Assembly: GCA_050012135.1 (NCBI GenBank) | Contig: JBEKHT010000009.1 | Coordinates: forward strand, 9,119-73,118 | From: JBEKHT01 sp050012135 | GTDB lineage: Bacteria > Chloroflexota > Anaerolineae > Anaerolineales > RBG-16-64-43 | DNA: 64,000 bases | Reading direction: 5' to 3' | In this document: positions 17,548 to 26,736 of the stretch, piece after piece | Position numbering within the stretch: the stretch's first letter is position 1 | How the letters are laid out: every line of letters begins with the position of its first letter | Made by a program: the position numbers and the translations under genes | The notes under the pieces: model-generated | Told to the model about the DNA's origin: nothing | Database searches by the model: none | What the model saw: only the letters and a program-made list of their open reading frames with translations

Positions 17548-19224
17548 ATGACAAGATATCGCTGGCAACTCCTGATCGCGGTTGTGGGCGTGGTCGTCAT
17601 CCTCTTGATTCTGCTGGTTCAGAAGAGCCCGGGCAGTCGCCCCGCGACGGCTGCCCCTCAGGGAATTCGGGGGGGCAAGTATACGGAGGCACTCGTCGGC
17701 CATCTGCAAAGGCTAGATCCCTTGTTGGATTCGGGTAACCAAGTGGATCGGGATGTCGACCAGCTCATCTTCTCTGGCCTCGTAGGATTCGATGCCCAGG
17801 GAAGGCCCGTTCCCGAGTTGGCCCAAGGCTGGGTCATCAGCAAGGACGCCCTCACCTACACCGTGATTCTCCGCAAGGATGCCCGCTGGCAGGATGGGAC
17901 CCCGGTCACCACGCGGGACGTGCTATTCACATTTGGTTTGATGCAGGACTCGAATTTTCCTGGCCCAGCAGATTTGGGGCAGATGTGGAGATTGATCAAG
18001 ATCCAAGCGCTGGATGATTCCACAGTCAATTTCACTCTGCCCGAGCCCTATGCGCCCTTCCTGGACTACCTTTCGCAAGGACTGCTGCCGGAGCATTTGC
18101 TTGCAGGCGTCAAGGCTCAGGATTTGGCCGCCCAGACTTTTAACATTGCCCCGGTCGGTACCGGTCCCTTTCGCCTCGACCACTTGATCACCGGGCAGAA
18201 CCAGATCACGGGAGTGGTGCTGTCTCCAGCAGCAAACTACTATGGCACCAAACCTCTGTTGAGTGAGGTGGACTTTCAGTATTTCAGTTCGCTCGACGTG
18301 GCCTTTCAGGCCCTGCGGACAGGACAGGTGATGGGCTTGGGAGGGTTGACCCCGCCGATGGTCGAAGAGGCTCTACAACTCCCGAACCTCCAGCTCTTCA
18401 CCGCCCGGCTGCCGGATCTGAGCTTAGTTCTTCTCAACCTAAAAAACGATGGGGATCCGTTCTTTGGGATCCGCGAGGTGCGGGAGGCGCTCTTGCTCTC
18501 CCTAAACCGCGAGCGCATTATCAACATGACTCTTGCAGGTCAGGCCTTCCCCGCAGCGGGCCCGATTCTCCCCGGCACATGGGCCGCGGACCCTGGTCTG
18601 GCTCCCGCATCCTTTGACCCGTTGCAAGCGGCTCAGCTCTTGGATGGGTCTGGCTGGCAGCTTCCCACGAGTGCTGCTCCAGGTACCGACGCCTATGTTC
18701 GGGCGAAAGACAACAAAGCCCTGCAGTTCTCTCTGGTCTATCCCGACGACCCGCTCCATGCCCGCATCGCACAATTGATCCAGTCGCAGTGGGCTGGCAT
18801 CGGAGCTAAGGTCGCCTTGAAAGGTGTCAGCGGGAGTGCCCTTCTTGAGGATTATCTGCAGCCGCGTTCGTTTGACGCCGCCCTGGTGGACTTTGACCTC
18901 TCCCGTTATCCGGATCCCGATCCTTACCCCTTCTGGCATCAAACCCAAGCGACCTCGGGACAAAACTACTCGCAGCTGGATGATCGTTCCATCAGCGAGC
19001 CCCTGGAAATGGCCCGGACCAATCCCGACCCGGCCACCCGCGCGCAACTCTATCGGACTTTTCAGGATCGCTTTGCCTACGAAGTCCCGGCCATCCTGCT
19101 GTGGTACCCGACCTATGCCTACGCGCTGGACGTGAGCGTGAGGGGAATCTCTCTGGGGCCGCTGATCGATGCGAGTGACCGCCTGAGCACTCTCGGCCAG
19201 TGGTATCTCACGACAAGTCGTTGA
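17548..19224 (+). CDS. ABC transporter substrate-binding protein, family 5 (oligopeptide/nickel type)
   Basis: 558 residues. An N-terminal membrane segment (about 8-24, no lipobox cysteine) anchors it or is a signal peptide. The mature part is an SBP_bac_5 fold: GGKYTEALVGHLQRLDPLLD, LVGFDAQGRPVPELAQGWVISKDALTYTVILRKDARWQDGTPVTTRDVLFTF and NIAPVGTGPFRLD are typical. Relatives bind peptides, nickel chelates or sugars; the ligand is unknown. No permease or ATPase genes flank it, so it either serves a transporter elsewhere or is a receptor only. Leader before ATG is short and without a clear ribosome site. Confidence 0.88.
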   Translation: MTRYRWQLLIAVVGVVVILLILLVQKSPGSRPATAAPQGIRGGKYTEALVGHLQRLDPLLDSGNQVDRDVDQLIFSGLVGFDAQGRPVPELAQGWVISKDALTYTVILRKDARWQDGTPVTTRDVLFTFGLMQDSNFPGPADLGQMWRLIKIQALDDSTVNFTLPEPYAPFLDYLSQGLLPEHLLAGVKAQDLAAQTFNIAPVGTGPFRLDHLITGQNQITGVVLSPAANYYGTKPLLSEVDFQYFSSLDVAFQALRTGQVMGLGGLTPPMVEEALQLPNLQLFTARLPDLSLVLLNLKNDGDPFFGIREVREALLLSLNRERIINMTLAGQAFPAAGPILPGTWAADPGLAPASFDPLQAAQLLDGSGWQLPTSAAPGTDAYVRAKDNKALQFSLVYPDDPLHARIAQLIQSQWAGIGAKVALKGVSGSALLEDYLQPRSFDAALVDFDLSRYPDPDPYPFWHQTQATSGQNYSQLDDRSISEPLEMARTNPDPATRAQLYRTFQDRFAYEVPAILLWYPTYAYALDVSVRGISLGPLIDASDRLSTLGQWYLTTSR

Positions 19225-19356
19225 CCGACAACTCGTTGAGGTTGAGGCTTGCCGGTCCCGCGCCCCGGCATCCCTTCGGGGTGCGGAGCACCGGCCGGGA
19301 GGAATGCTGCTCGGGGTAGGACGCGCTGGAGCAGGATGGCGCTCGGCCAAAAACGG

Positions 19357-19388
19357 AGTGGGGGGGCGAGCTTAATCGCCCCCCCACT
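19357..19388 (-). terminator. Terminator of the HesB/IscA gene
   Basis: 13-bp G/C-rich stem (19357-19369 with 19376-19388), 6-base loop. On the minus strand it is followed by CTCCGTTTTT, a T tract, and lies 26 bases after the minus-strand gene. Confidence 0.7.
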
Positions 19389-19414
19389 GAGTATGGCAAC
19401 GAAGAGAGGCTTCC

Positions 19415-19849
19415 TCAGGCGCCGTAACCGCAGCTGCAACTTCCCCCGCCCTCGCCTCCGCAGGCGCAGGCCGAGGATCCCTCCGAGGCCTCCGGGTCTT
19501 CCGCCGTACGGAAGGACTTGCCGCATCCACAGGTGGAGACCACGTTGGGATTGTCAATGGCGAAGTCGCCTCCGGATGGATCAGGAATGAAGTCGATTGT
19601 GGAACCGCGCAGGTACTGAAGCGAGTTTGAGTCGATCACGATGGAGAACCCCTGGGACTTAAATTTCTGATCCCCGCTTCTTGATCCGCCCTCCGAACTC
19701 ATGCCGTATTGGTACCCGCCACAGCCTCGGCTGTAGACAAGAACTGGGACGGCCTGGCCTTTGCGGTTGCTCCTTGCATAAAGGTGCCGGAGCGCACCCG
19801 CGGCGGCCGGGGTCAAGGTTATTGCCTCAACCTGTGTACCAATCACCAT
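19415..19849 (-). CDS. HesB/IscA-type iron-sulfur carrier with Cys-rich tail
   Basis: 144 residues. A-type carrier fold: ITLTPAAAGALRHLYA, first ligand C43 in YSRGCGGYQYGM, and the CGCG pair C107/C109 in STCGCGKSF. The family normally ends near here (about 107-115 residues); this protein adds some 30 residues with four more cysteines (SACACGG and SCSCGYGA). A-type carriers pass Fe-S clusters to target enzymes. Strong GGGAGGAG ribosome site before ATG 19849 and a TTGACA promoter upstream. No other isc/suf gene is adjacent. Confidence 0.88.
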   Translation of the reverse strand: MVIGTQVEAITLTPAAAGALRHLYARSNRKGQAVPVLVYSRGCGGYQYGMSSEGGSRSGDQKFKSQGFSIVIDSNSLQYLRGSTIDFIPDPSGGDFAIDNPNVVSTCGCGKSFRTAEDPEASEGSSACACGGEGGGSCSCGYGA

Positions 19850-19890
19850 GGGCTCCTCCCTGAAGCTGTCATTCTGCGGTAATAGGACAT

Positions 19891-19919
19891 AGCTTATCCG
19901 ATTATTTTGCCAATGTCAA
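19891..19919 (-). promoter_or_regulatory. Promoter of the HesB/IscA gene
   Basis: Minus strand: perfect TTGACA (19914-19919), 17-base spacer, TAAGCT (19891-19896), a weak -10. Confidence 0.55.
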
Positions 19920-20292
19920 CCAGCGGCGCAGTAGGTGCGGAGGTGACAACGACCGGCAACGGCTGGGAAGAAAAGGCGGTCAGTTGGCACGTCGACCCGA
20001 CCCGATCCACTTGGAACAACGGTTCCTGCGCCGAACCGGGCCTCGAACAATGGACCAATGAATGAGTAGGGGAGGGGTATGCGAGTGCGAACGCTGGCGA
20101 CCAGAGCTGGAGGAGCCCAGTGAGGGGGGAGCGCCTCTGCTCGTTGCTGTGAAGCACTCCGTGCGGCGGAGGCGCAGCAACTGCCGGGAGGCCAGAGGGG
20201 GAGCGCCCCGGCGGGTGGGATCGTTCCCGCGAAGTGGGATCGCGGTTCGATTCGCTGCCTGGGACTCCCCCTCCGAATGGTGGCTGACCGGC
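19920..20292. other. Gene-poor stretch
   Basis: About 370 bases. It contains GC-rich inverted segments (for example GCGCCTC near 20131 with GAGGCGC near 20170) but no gene that I can support. Confidence 0.45.
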
Positions 20293-22644
20293 CTAGAGGA
20301 AGGATATCTGGGAGTCCACCTTGCCCAAGGGATCCAGGCCCAGCCTCTGATCGATGGTTTCCCGAGAAAGCATGGTGTCGGCAAGCAAGCGACGTACATG
20401 TCGGAACTTGAGGAACCGCCACCCATTTTCTACCGCATGCCGGATCAGCCAGTTTCTTCGCATCTTGTACTCCACCAAGCTCGAGCGTCCACCGGGGAGG
20501 ACGATCCAGGAAGCTTGCGGATCCAGACGAGGATCAAGCAGGAAGTGACTGAAAGCGCAAGACGTCAGAACGCCATAGCGGTATCGCACCTCATCCCTTG
20601 AGTCCCGCCACTCCAGCGGGTTGACCCCGGTGACGGTGTATCCCAGTCGCTTCCCGAGCATTCCCAGGCTGGAGCGAACCGTTTCCAGCTCCTCGACCCG
20701 GCGCTCGGTCTGGTCCTCCTCACGCAGGCTCCACAATTGGGTGGATGGGTCTTCCTTGGCGTAAGATCGCAGGCAGGCCCGCAGGAGTCGCGCCTCCGGG
20801 GTTAACATCCCCGGAAACAAAGTGCATACCATTGCGTCCAATCGCTCGGAGGCTATGGGAGGTTCCACGGCGAGGACCCTGCGAACCTCAGCCTCCACCC
20901 GGTCAGAAAGGGGGATCCCCGCCAGTGAAGGATCATGGATCCACCAAGTGTTTCCCAACTCGCTCTCTTCGCCGCGCGCGGCTGCAATTTGGGGATGCGT
21001 TTCGACCGCTTCGGCGACCACGGCTTGGCATCTTGAGAAATGGGCGTCTTCTTCTTTCGGCTCCACGGGAGGCAGAAGATGGTGGGCGGCGGCTTCCCTC
21101 CAGGCCTCGGCTTGCAGCACCTCCCAGGGCGAAGGCTCCGACCGATCCAGGACTAGCTGGAAGGCGCATTGCCGTACCTTGGCCATGAACGGCTCAAACG
21201 ACACGGAGCCTACAGATCTTGGGACAGACGGGGCCCTCCCAGGGATGCGCCAGATCATCTGGCAGATGCCAATATCCGGCCGCAATGCCATGCCCTCCAG
21301 ATCAAGCCCGCCACGCTCGAACGCCCAGGCCGATGCAGCCAAGAAGCCGGGTTCCGACTCGCCCAAGATGGAGATCACTGCCGCCCCAGGCTGGAGCCTT
21401 GCGGTCAAGGCCTCGATCGAGGATCGCAGCGCGCGCGCATGCCAAGCCCAGTCGTATCGCCTCCGGTGAAGCATCCCGCGGAGTGGAGCCACAGATTCGG
21501 GTCCCCAAAGCCATCCCGCCCACATTGCGGAAAGTGTCCAGAGAGCCTGATTCGGCCTGGGCAGGAGGGAAATCACGATGGAATGGGGCGACTGGGGCAG
21601 AGCCATCACCAAGTCGCGAGCCGAGCCAGCGAAGAGGGACAGGACCCCGGATTGCAAGGGCTCCCCGGGTTTCCAGGGGACCAAGGGCACGCTGCCCTGA
21701 ACATGAGCCCAATAATCCCCGGCCCGCTCGAAGGCACGCCAGATATTGATTTCCCGGTAGTGGGCCGGAACCTGGAGGGAACGCGGCCGCAAGCGTGCGG
21801 AGGGGGGATGTCCCCGCAAGACGTGAGCCTGATCCAGTACCGCCAGGAGTAGCCCTTCCCCACAACGTCGCTGTTTCGCTGAGAGGTTCAGAGATTCCAT
21901 GCGGGTAAGGATCAGGAACAAGGCATACAGGGAGCGCAGAGGGTAGACGCGCAGGGCCTCGACGGCGTGCATTCGGTCGGGATGGTCCGGCGGAGCCAGG
22001 CGCTCGAGCGCGAGGTGGAAATACAGACCCCGCGAGAGATAGGGGGCGACCAGCCGCTCATCCTCAGGAGTGACCGGATCGACCGCTTCCCTCCCGCAGC
22101 GGGGGCAGTGATATTCCCGTAGCGTCAGGCGGTGGTGCTCCGAAATGCCAACCAGCGATTCGGCTGGGTGGTCCTCAAGCGAGTCCGGGAGCGACCAAAC
22201 AAACGAGTCCGCCTCAACGGCTTGTCCACAAGAAGCACAGGATGTTTGGTACAGAGCCCGCAGAGACTCCTCCACAGTCTCTTCTTCCCGGTGCGGCTCG
22301 GCCGCAACGGACCGCGCTCGGGCCGAGCCCTCCCCACCTGATCTGCGGGCCGTCCTGATCAAGGCCAAGGTGCTGGCAACCAGCTCTGAATCAGGTGGGT
22401 TGGCATGGAGATCGGTCAGGAACCGCTGGATGGGATTGAGGCAGCCAACCAGGACTCCCGCGCCGTCGCGCACCAACTCCAGGGCGGGCCAGGGCGATTG
22501 GCCGAACGGGTCGATGACCTGTTCACTACCTTCTGCGTACTTGCGCAAGAAGTAGGTCGCGGATCCGCCGCTGTAGGGAGGCAAGAAGATGGAAAGTGGA
22601 CCGGCCAGCTCGATTCTTTGGCCTGGGTAGAAGGCAGTGTTCAT
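20293..22644 (-). CDS. Large DNA-methylase-like protein with zinc ribbon (DUF1156-like, degenerate)
   Basis: 783 residues. D45-PFGQSPWPALELVRDG with VGCLNPIQRFL resembles methyltransferase motif I of amino-DNA methylases (DPFxGSGTT...AxDxNP). A zinc ribbon follows (C136xxC139, C180xxC183), as in DUF1156-type adenine methylases. Where the catalytic DPPY would be expected, near 353, there is SLLPRPNQALWTLSAMWAGWLWG. So fold and layout look like a DNA methylase but the catalytic residues are altered; it may bind DNA or SAM without methylating. The C-terminal 150 residues are basic and helical. I base the family on motif order only. The start has no strong ribosome site. Transcribed away from the zincin gene's own promoter. 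Confidence 0.6.
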   Translation of the reverse strand: MNTAFYPGQRIELAGPLSIFLPPYSGGSATYFLRKYAEGSEQVIDPFGQSPWPALELVRDGAGVLVGCLNPIQRFLTDLHANPPDSELVASTLALIRTARRSGGEGSARARSVAAEPHREEETVEESLRALYQTSCASCGQAVEADSFVWSLPDSLEDHPAESLVGISEHHRLTLREYHCPRCGREAVDPVTPEDERLVAPYLSRGLYFHLALERLAPPDHPDRMHAVEALRVYPLRSLYALFLILTRMESLNLSAKQRRCGEGLLLAVLDQAHVLRGHPPSARLRPRSLQVPAHYREINIWRAFERAGDYWAHVQGSVPLVPWKPGEPLQSGVLSLFAGSARDLVMALPQSPHSIVISLLPRPNQALWTLSAMWAGWLWGPESVAPLRGMLHRRRYDWAWHARALRSSIEALTARLQPGAAVISILGESEPGFLAASAWAFERGGLDLEGMALRPDIGICQMIWRIPGRAPSVPRSVGSVSFEPFMAKVRQCAFQLVLDRSEPSPWEVLQAEAWREAAAHHLLPPVEPKEEDAHFSRCQAVVAEAVETHPQIAAARGEESELGNTWWIHDPSLAGIPLSDRVEAEVRRVLAVEPPIASERLDAMVCTLFPGMLTPEARLLRACLRSYAKEDPSTQLWSLREEDQTERRVEELETVRSSLGMLGKRLGYTVTGVNPLEWRDSRDEVRYRYGVLTSCAFSHFLLDPRLDPQASWIVLPGGRSSLVEYKMRRNWLIRHAVENGWRFLKFRHVRRLLADTMLSRETIDQRLGLDPLGKVDSQISFL

Positions 22645-22794
22645 ATCTCTCCCCAGTCTAGCATAGCCTTCGGCCCTCGCCCGGCCGGTGTGCCGGGCGG
22701 TGCCAGGGCAGGAAATACCCCACTCCCACGCAAAGGACCCGAGCGACAGGGAAAAGAAGACCTGTCCTGGGGCTCCCTCGACCCAGCCGCTGGG

Positions 22795-24063
22795 CTAGCT
22801 CGGTCCGGCGAGCTGGAGGAGGTCCGGGTAGCTGGAAATCATTGCCACGGTTCGCAGAAAGTCCCCAAGCGAGAGGCTGCGGTGGAATAGCCGTTCGACC
22901 GCCGGACCGACCGGGTCGGAGCCCCGTTGGCCGGGCTGGTCGGCGTATGCCCCATAGAAGGCAAAATAGGCTTGGTTGAGCTTGCGCAGGAAGTAACCGT
23001 GCTGCACGAAGACCTCCCGTTGCCTCTCCATGTAGGCTTCCGCCTCGTTGATCTTTCCCTCCGCCAGGAGCTGGTCGGTCTGGACGCGGGTCGCGTGCAT
23101 TTCAGTCTGGAAGTCAAAGGCAGGAGGCAGAAGGGTAGGCACGCCCGGCGGAGAGGAGATGGAGGGCGAGGGCGGCGGAACCAGATCCGGATAGAACTGG
23201 GCCATGACTTCGCTGCCGATGCCGGTTCCGACAATGTCAGCCGCGGTCTCATTAATAGTCCGCATCTGCGGGGAAGCATCGTAGTTCCATCCAAGAGGAC
23301 GAATGCCCAAGTAGTCGTGCGTCCACTCATGGGCAATTGTCTGAGTTGCCCAGTTGAGGCTGCTGGTCTCCTCTATCATGGTTGGATAGGTCCCGATCCC
23401 CCCGAGCGGGACCACGAGCGCGGAAACATCCAGATCCTTTGCAACCCGATCTTCTAGATTCACCTGCTGGTCCAGGGGCAGGTCCGGACTCAATTCGATG
23501 CTGGCTTCCTCCCGGATCACGCCGCGCGGGGAGATTATCAAGGCGAGGGGAATGGAACTGAAGTGGAACAATACCGGGGGCATGACCTGACCAGCAGCTG
23601 CAAATCCCTGCTGGGCAAGCTCGCAGGCAACCTGCTCCTGGAGGATAGCCTCCACCGTGGTCTGCCGGGCGGTCGCCTCAGCTTCCACATCCTGGAGCTG
23701 GTTCCGCAGGAGTTGGCTGGCCTGCAAAGGATCCCGCCGGGAGGGATCCGCGTAGATTTGCTCGACCTGCCCTTGGAGATCTTCGATCTGGCCGGTCAGG
23801 CGGAAATACTGCTCTACGAGTTGCTGCTGCTGGCTGGAATTGAGGTAGTATTCCTCGTGAAGTGTCGATTGGGCGACCTTGACGGCGATGGCATCGAAAG
23901 TCCAGCCAGCAAAGTCGAAGACATTGCTGGAAGCCAGCCAGGAGGCGCGGTCCGGTATCCCTTGAGGAAGCCAGACCCCTCCACCTGTCAGACCGAGGAA
24001 GATCAGGAGCACCAGGCCCAGGCGAGCCCAACGAACAAAGGCCGCGGGGTAGTTACGGGACAT
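22795..24063 (-). CDS. Membrane-anchored zincin metalloprotease-like protein
   Basis: 422 residues. One N-terminal membrane helix (about 12-32), then a helical region with a coiled-coil-like stretch (QQQQLVEQYFRLTGQIEDLQGQVEQ region). TIAHEWTHDYLG near 243 gives an HExxH zinc site and, 35 residues on, NETAADIVG supplies a likely third ligand Glu, as in gluzincins. The active domain would face outside the cytoplasm. No named family recognised. Start ATG 24063 is fixed by a TTGACG/TATGAT promoter ending six bases before it, which implies a leaderless mRNA. Confidence 0.75.
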   Translation of the reverse strand: MSRNYPAAFVRWARLGLVLLIFLGLTGGGVWLPQGIPDRASWLASSNVFDFAGWTFDAIAVKVAQSTLHEEYYLNSSQQQQLVEQYFRLTGQIEDLQGQVEQIYADPSRRDPLQASQLLRNQLQDVEAEATARQTTVEAILQEQVACELAQQGFAAAGQVMPPVLFHFSSIPLALIISPRGVIREEASIELSPDLPLDQQVNLEDRVAKDLDVSALVVPLGGIGTYPTMIEETSSLNWATQTIAHEWTHDYLGIRPLGWNYDASPQMRTINETAADIVGTGIGSEVMAQFYPDLVPPPSPSISSPPGVPTLLPPAFDFQTEMHATRVQTDQLLAEGKINEAEAYMERQREVFVQHGYFLRKLNQAYFAFYGAYADQPGQRGSDPVGPAVERLFHRSLSLGDFLRTVAMISSYPDLLQLAGPS

Positions 24064-24069
24064 GAGGTC

Positions 24070-24098
24070 ATCATACCGGCTCGGCTGGGCCGCGTCAA
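24070..24098 (-). promoter_or_regulatory. Promoter giving a leaderless message for the zincin gene
   Basis: Minus strand: TTGACG (24093-24098), 17-base spacer, TATGAT (24070-24075), then six bases to ATG 24063. Transcription start would fall on or next to the ATG. Confidence 0.75.
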
Positions 24099-24180
24099 CG
24101 CAACGCACTCGGGGGCCTGGGCCCGCGGGACTGATCGGCCGGATGGCGTGAGGACCCACGCGAGGACGTTGGCGCGCTTG

Positions 24181-24990
24181 GTGAGGGGATTGGCGGGGCA
24201 CAAAGTGGCGCGACAGAAAACCGGAAAGCCAGTTAGCCGTCGGATCCTGGCCGGGGAAGAGGAAAGCATCTTTGGTGTTCTGCCCCAGGATCTCCTGGGG
24301 AACCTGTTCAAGCCAGCTTCTGAGACGGCGATCGTCTGGAATCTCATCTACCCTAGAGCCAGGCCGACTCTCTCCCTAGCGTCATGGATGGCAATCGCTC
24401 CTCTGGCGGGGACGCCGTCCCTCCGGGAGGAGGACGAGCTGACCCCTTTCTTTTGGGGCCATGGAGTCGACGGCGAACGGCTGCAGGTTCTTGAGGAAGC
24501 CTTGCGCAGGGTCGATGGTGGTGAGGCTCGCACCGAAGTGGACGTGATTCTGATGGGGAGCCGAAATGTCGTGGTGATTGAAGCAAAGAACCTGGCGAGC
24601 CTGGGGCGGTGCACGCGATACCAGCACGGGCGATGCCCCGAGATCCACCGCCCGCCCATTGCTCCTGGAGTGGTCGCCTTCTGTCGATACTGGGAAGGCA
24701 GAACCTCGAGATTCACGGAACACCTTGAGTTTGGCAATAGGCCGACGCCCAATCAAGTGGGTCCGCTGTGCAACCGCCACTATCAACTCGGACGCGTCCT
24801 GCTGGTCGGAAACGCGATCGCCAGCCTCCTGGACAAACAACTTCATTTGTGGCTTCTCACCTCGCGAAAGAGGTGGCCCGCCCTCAAGGGCGATTGGGAG
24901 GATTTCACAGGACGAATTCGAAACGACGGCCTGTGGCGAAGATCACGTGCCTTGGCCTGGGAGCAGGTTGCGACCGTTCCCGCCCGCTGA
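24181..24990 (+). CDS. PD-(D/E)XK nuclease-like protein
   Basis: About 269 residues. TEVDVILMGSRNVVVIEAKN near 120-140 has the Asp...Glu-x-Lys core of PD-(D/E)XK nucleases (D in EVDVIL, E and K in IEAK). It is followed by GRCTRYQHGRCPEIH with further FCRYWE and PLCNRHYQLGR, a cysteine pattern suggesting a metal site or a structural motif special to this group. It is divergent from the zincin gene and near the methylase-like gene. Function on DNA is inferred from the fold only. The start is uncertain: GTG 24181, TTG 24190 or GTG 24205; no good ribosome site. Confidence 0.6.
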   Translation: MRGLAGHKVARQKTGKPVSRRILAGEEESIFGVLPQDLLGNLFKPASETAIVWNLIYPRARPTLSLASWMAIAPLAGTPSLREEDELTPFFWGHGVDGERLQVLEEALRRVDGGEARTEVDVILMGSRNVVVIEAKNLASLGRCTRYQHGRCPEIHRPPIAPGVVAFCRYWEGRTSRFTEHLEFGNRPTPNQVGPLCNRHYQLGRVLLVGNAIASLLDKQLHLWLLTSRKRWPALKGDWEDFTGRIRNDGLWRRSRALAWEQVATVPAR

Positions 24991-25938
24991 GCCACGCGTG
25001 GAAAGACCCAATCGTCGGGAGGGCAACGGGGTTCCATCTCGGCGAGGTGCCCTTTGGATAGTCTTCCTGTTTGGGCTCGTTACCCAGCCCAGAAGGTCTA
25101 CTCCAGATCCTCCTGGGGAGCCTGCGGCACGTGCCGAAGCCCGGACCTTGCCAGAGGTCTGGCTGATTCCAGAAGCCTTTTTCAATAGCCGATTCATCAC
25201 TCACTCATGCCCTGGCGCCGGGACTTCCCCAAGGCAACATCGCTCGTCCTCGGATCAATGGCTGGAGGATCCTCGCGAGTCTGGCGTCGGAGTTGGGCTG
25301 CAGCCTTGCGGCGCAACCCGGGCTGTTGGTTGGCTGAGCCCCCCAGGCAATAGGCAACCTCCCCATCGGCCGCCACGCGGCCACACTCAACCCCCTGCCC
25401 ATGCGTGTGGGTGCCGAAGGGAAGGGGAGCCAAGGTCCGTCGTGGGAGGGGCCCGGCCAAGGAAGCTGCACCTCCGAAAGCTGATCCTGTTCTTTCCCCG
25501 CCTAAGCGGACTTTGGCGTCGTGAACGCAAATCGGGTTTCAAAGGGCAGACTTGTCCCCTGCCCTGGGTAGAAGTGATTTGCGGGGAGGGGAAAGTTCCC
25601 CTGGGTGAAGGCCGCCATCCACCCAATCAGCATGTGAAGTCCGAAACCGGTTTATTCCCGGGTTGTCGCATCGAGAGGGATAGGAGCGAGGCCGTGCCAT
25701 ACTTTGAGATATTTCGGATGATTAGCATCTGGGGACCCATAATTGTCTTGTGGTCTGCGGAGCTCTCACCGCATCCATCTTGACCGTGAGCTTTGATCCA
25801 CCCTGACTCTCTGGCCGGTGGCTAGGCCTACTAGCCGACTTCCGGAGGATTGCCCCAGCGCACTCCGGTGACCGGAAGAGGTCTGGCTGGGACGGCGTGA
25901 CTGAGACGCCAAAGGCCTTGCTGCCCCAGGGAGGTGTT
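24991..25938. other. Longest gene-poor stretch of the window
   Basis: About 950 bases. Open frames overlap on several strands, have no ribosome sites and look like random high-GC frames. I see no transposon ends, tRNA or clear terminator. It could be remnant DNA. Confidence 0.5.
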
Positions 25939-26736
25939 ATGTCGGGAGGTCATGGCATGTCGGTGGAGGTTGGCGTGAGGTTGCGGGCGCTGCGTGAGCA
26001 GCGTTTTTCGCTCCGGGCCCTCGCCGGCTCGGCCGGAATGTCTGCCAACGCACTCAGCCTGAGCGAGTGGGGGCGCACTTCGCCCAGCGTCACCACCCTT
26101 TCTCGACTGGCCGAGGCACTCAGGGTTCCAGTGACGGCCTTCTTCCGCGGGGAGATTCGTCAGGTCCCGATCGTGCATTGCAAGACCGCCGAGCGCAGTG
26201 GGATGCCCCTTCCGGGAGGATTATGGGAAGGGTTGGGCGGCGAGCAGTTTGTGGGGCGCGTTTTGCCATTCGTGATGACCCTGGAAGCAAGAGCGACGAG
26301 CGGCCCGCATTTGATGGTCCACAGCGGGCAGGAGTTTGTGTTCTGCTTGCAAGGGGGGCTTGAATACTCGGTGGAGCTGGAGACCTTTGCCCTCGAGGCT
26401 GGTGATAGCCTGCTCTTGGGTGCCCACATGCGCCACCGCTGGCGAAACTCAGTCAGCGTGCCCTGCAGTGCAATGCTTCTCCTTTTGGGAGGGGCGGAAG
26501 ATTCTTCTCCCGCGCACCACCCACCACCCGAATCTCGCCCGGAGAATCTGGAAGGGCCGGCGCTTGAGGCGAGACTGGGGGACGGGCCTCAGCCTCCCCC
26601 TCGGACTCGTGAGGCCGGTTTCGAGCGCACAAGCCCGCGGCCCGGATTCTCAATTGGGATCCCGCCTCGGCTTAACTCAAACCGTCAGCCTTTCGGGCAG
26701 AGGAATAGCTCAGACGCGGGTGGTCCATGCGGCTGA
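25939..26736 (+). CDS. XRE-family transcriptional regulator with cupin sensor domain
   Basis: 265 residues. HTH_3 domain at about 10-65 (VRLRALREQRFSLRALAGSAGMSANALSLSEWGRTSPSVTTLSRLAEAL region); then a cupin (PHLMVHSGQEFVFCLQGGLEYSVELETFALEAGDSLLLGAHMRHRWRN, with the cupin His/Glu pattern). Such HTH-cupin proteins regulate metabolic genes by binding a small molecule. The last 70 residues, from about 195, are Pro/Arg-rich and unlike the family, and overlap the convergent lipoate ligase gene by 27 bases; a frameshift near the natural end is possible. ATG 25939 follows GGGAGGTG. Confidence 0.82.
   Translation: MSGGHGMSVEVGVRLRALREQRFSLRALAGSAGMSANALSLSEWGRTSPSVTTLSRLAEALRVPVTAFFRGEIRQVPIVHCKTAERSGMPLPGGLWEGLGGEQFVGRVLPFVMTLEARATSGPHLMVHSGQEFVFCLQGGLEYSVELETFALEAGDSLLLGAHMRHRWRNSVSVPCSAMLLLLGGAEDSSPAHHPPPESRPENLEGPALEARLGDGPQPPPRTREAGFERTSPRPGFSIGIPPRLNSNRQPFGQRNSSDAGGPCG

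Noticed and set aside
19245..19350. GC-rich, strongly folding stretch that I tested as SRP RNA, RNase P or 6S RNA
   Set aside because: The GGAA tetraloop context of SRP RNA and the conserved RNase P blocks are missing; only generic hairpins remain.
20225..20260. GGTTCGATTC, a tRNA T-loop-like sequence
   Set aside because: No matching acceptor, D or anticodon arms on either strand.
24578..25783. A 401-codon plus-strand open frame
   Set aside because: Its first third overlaps the nuclease-like gene in another frame and the rest is Pro/Arg/Gly-rich without any pattern; treated as a chance GC-rich frame.
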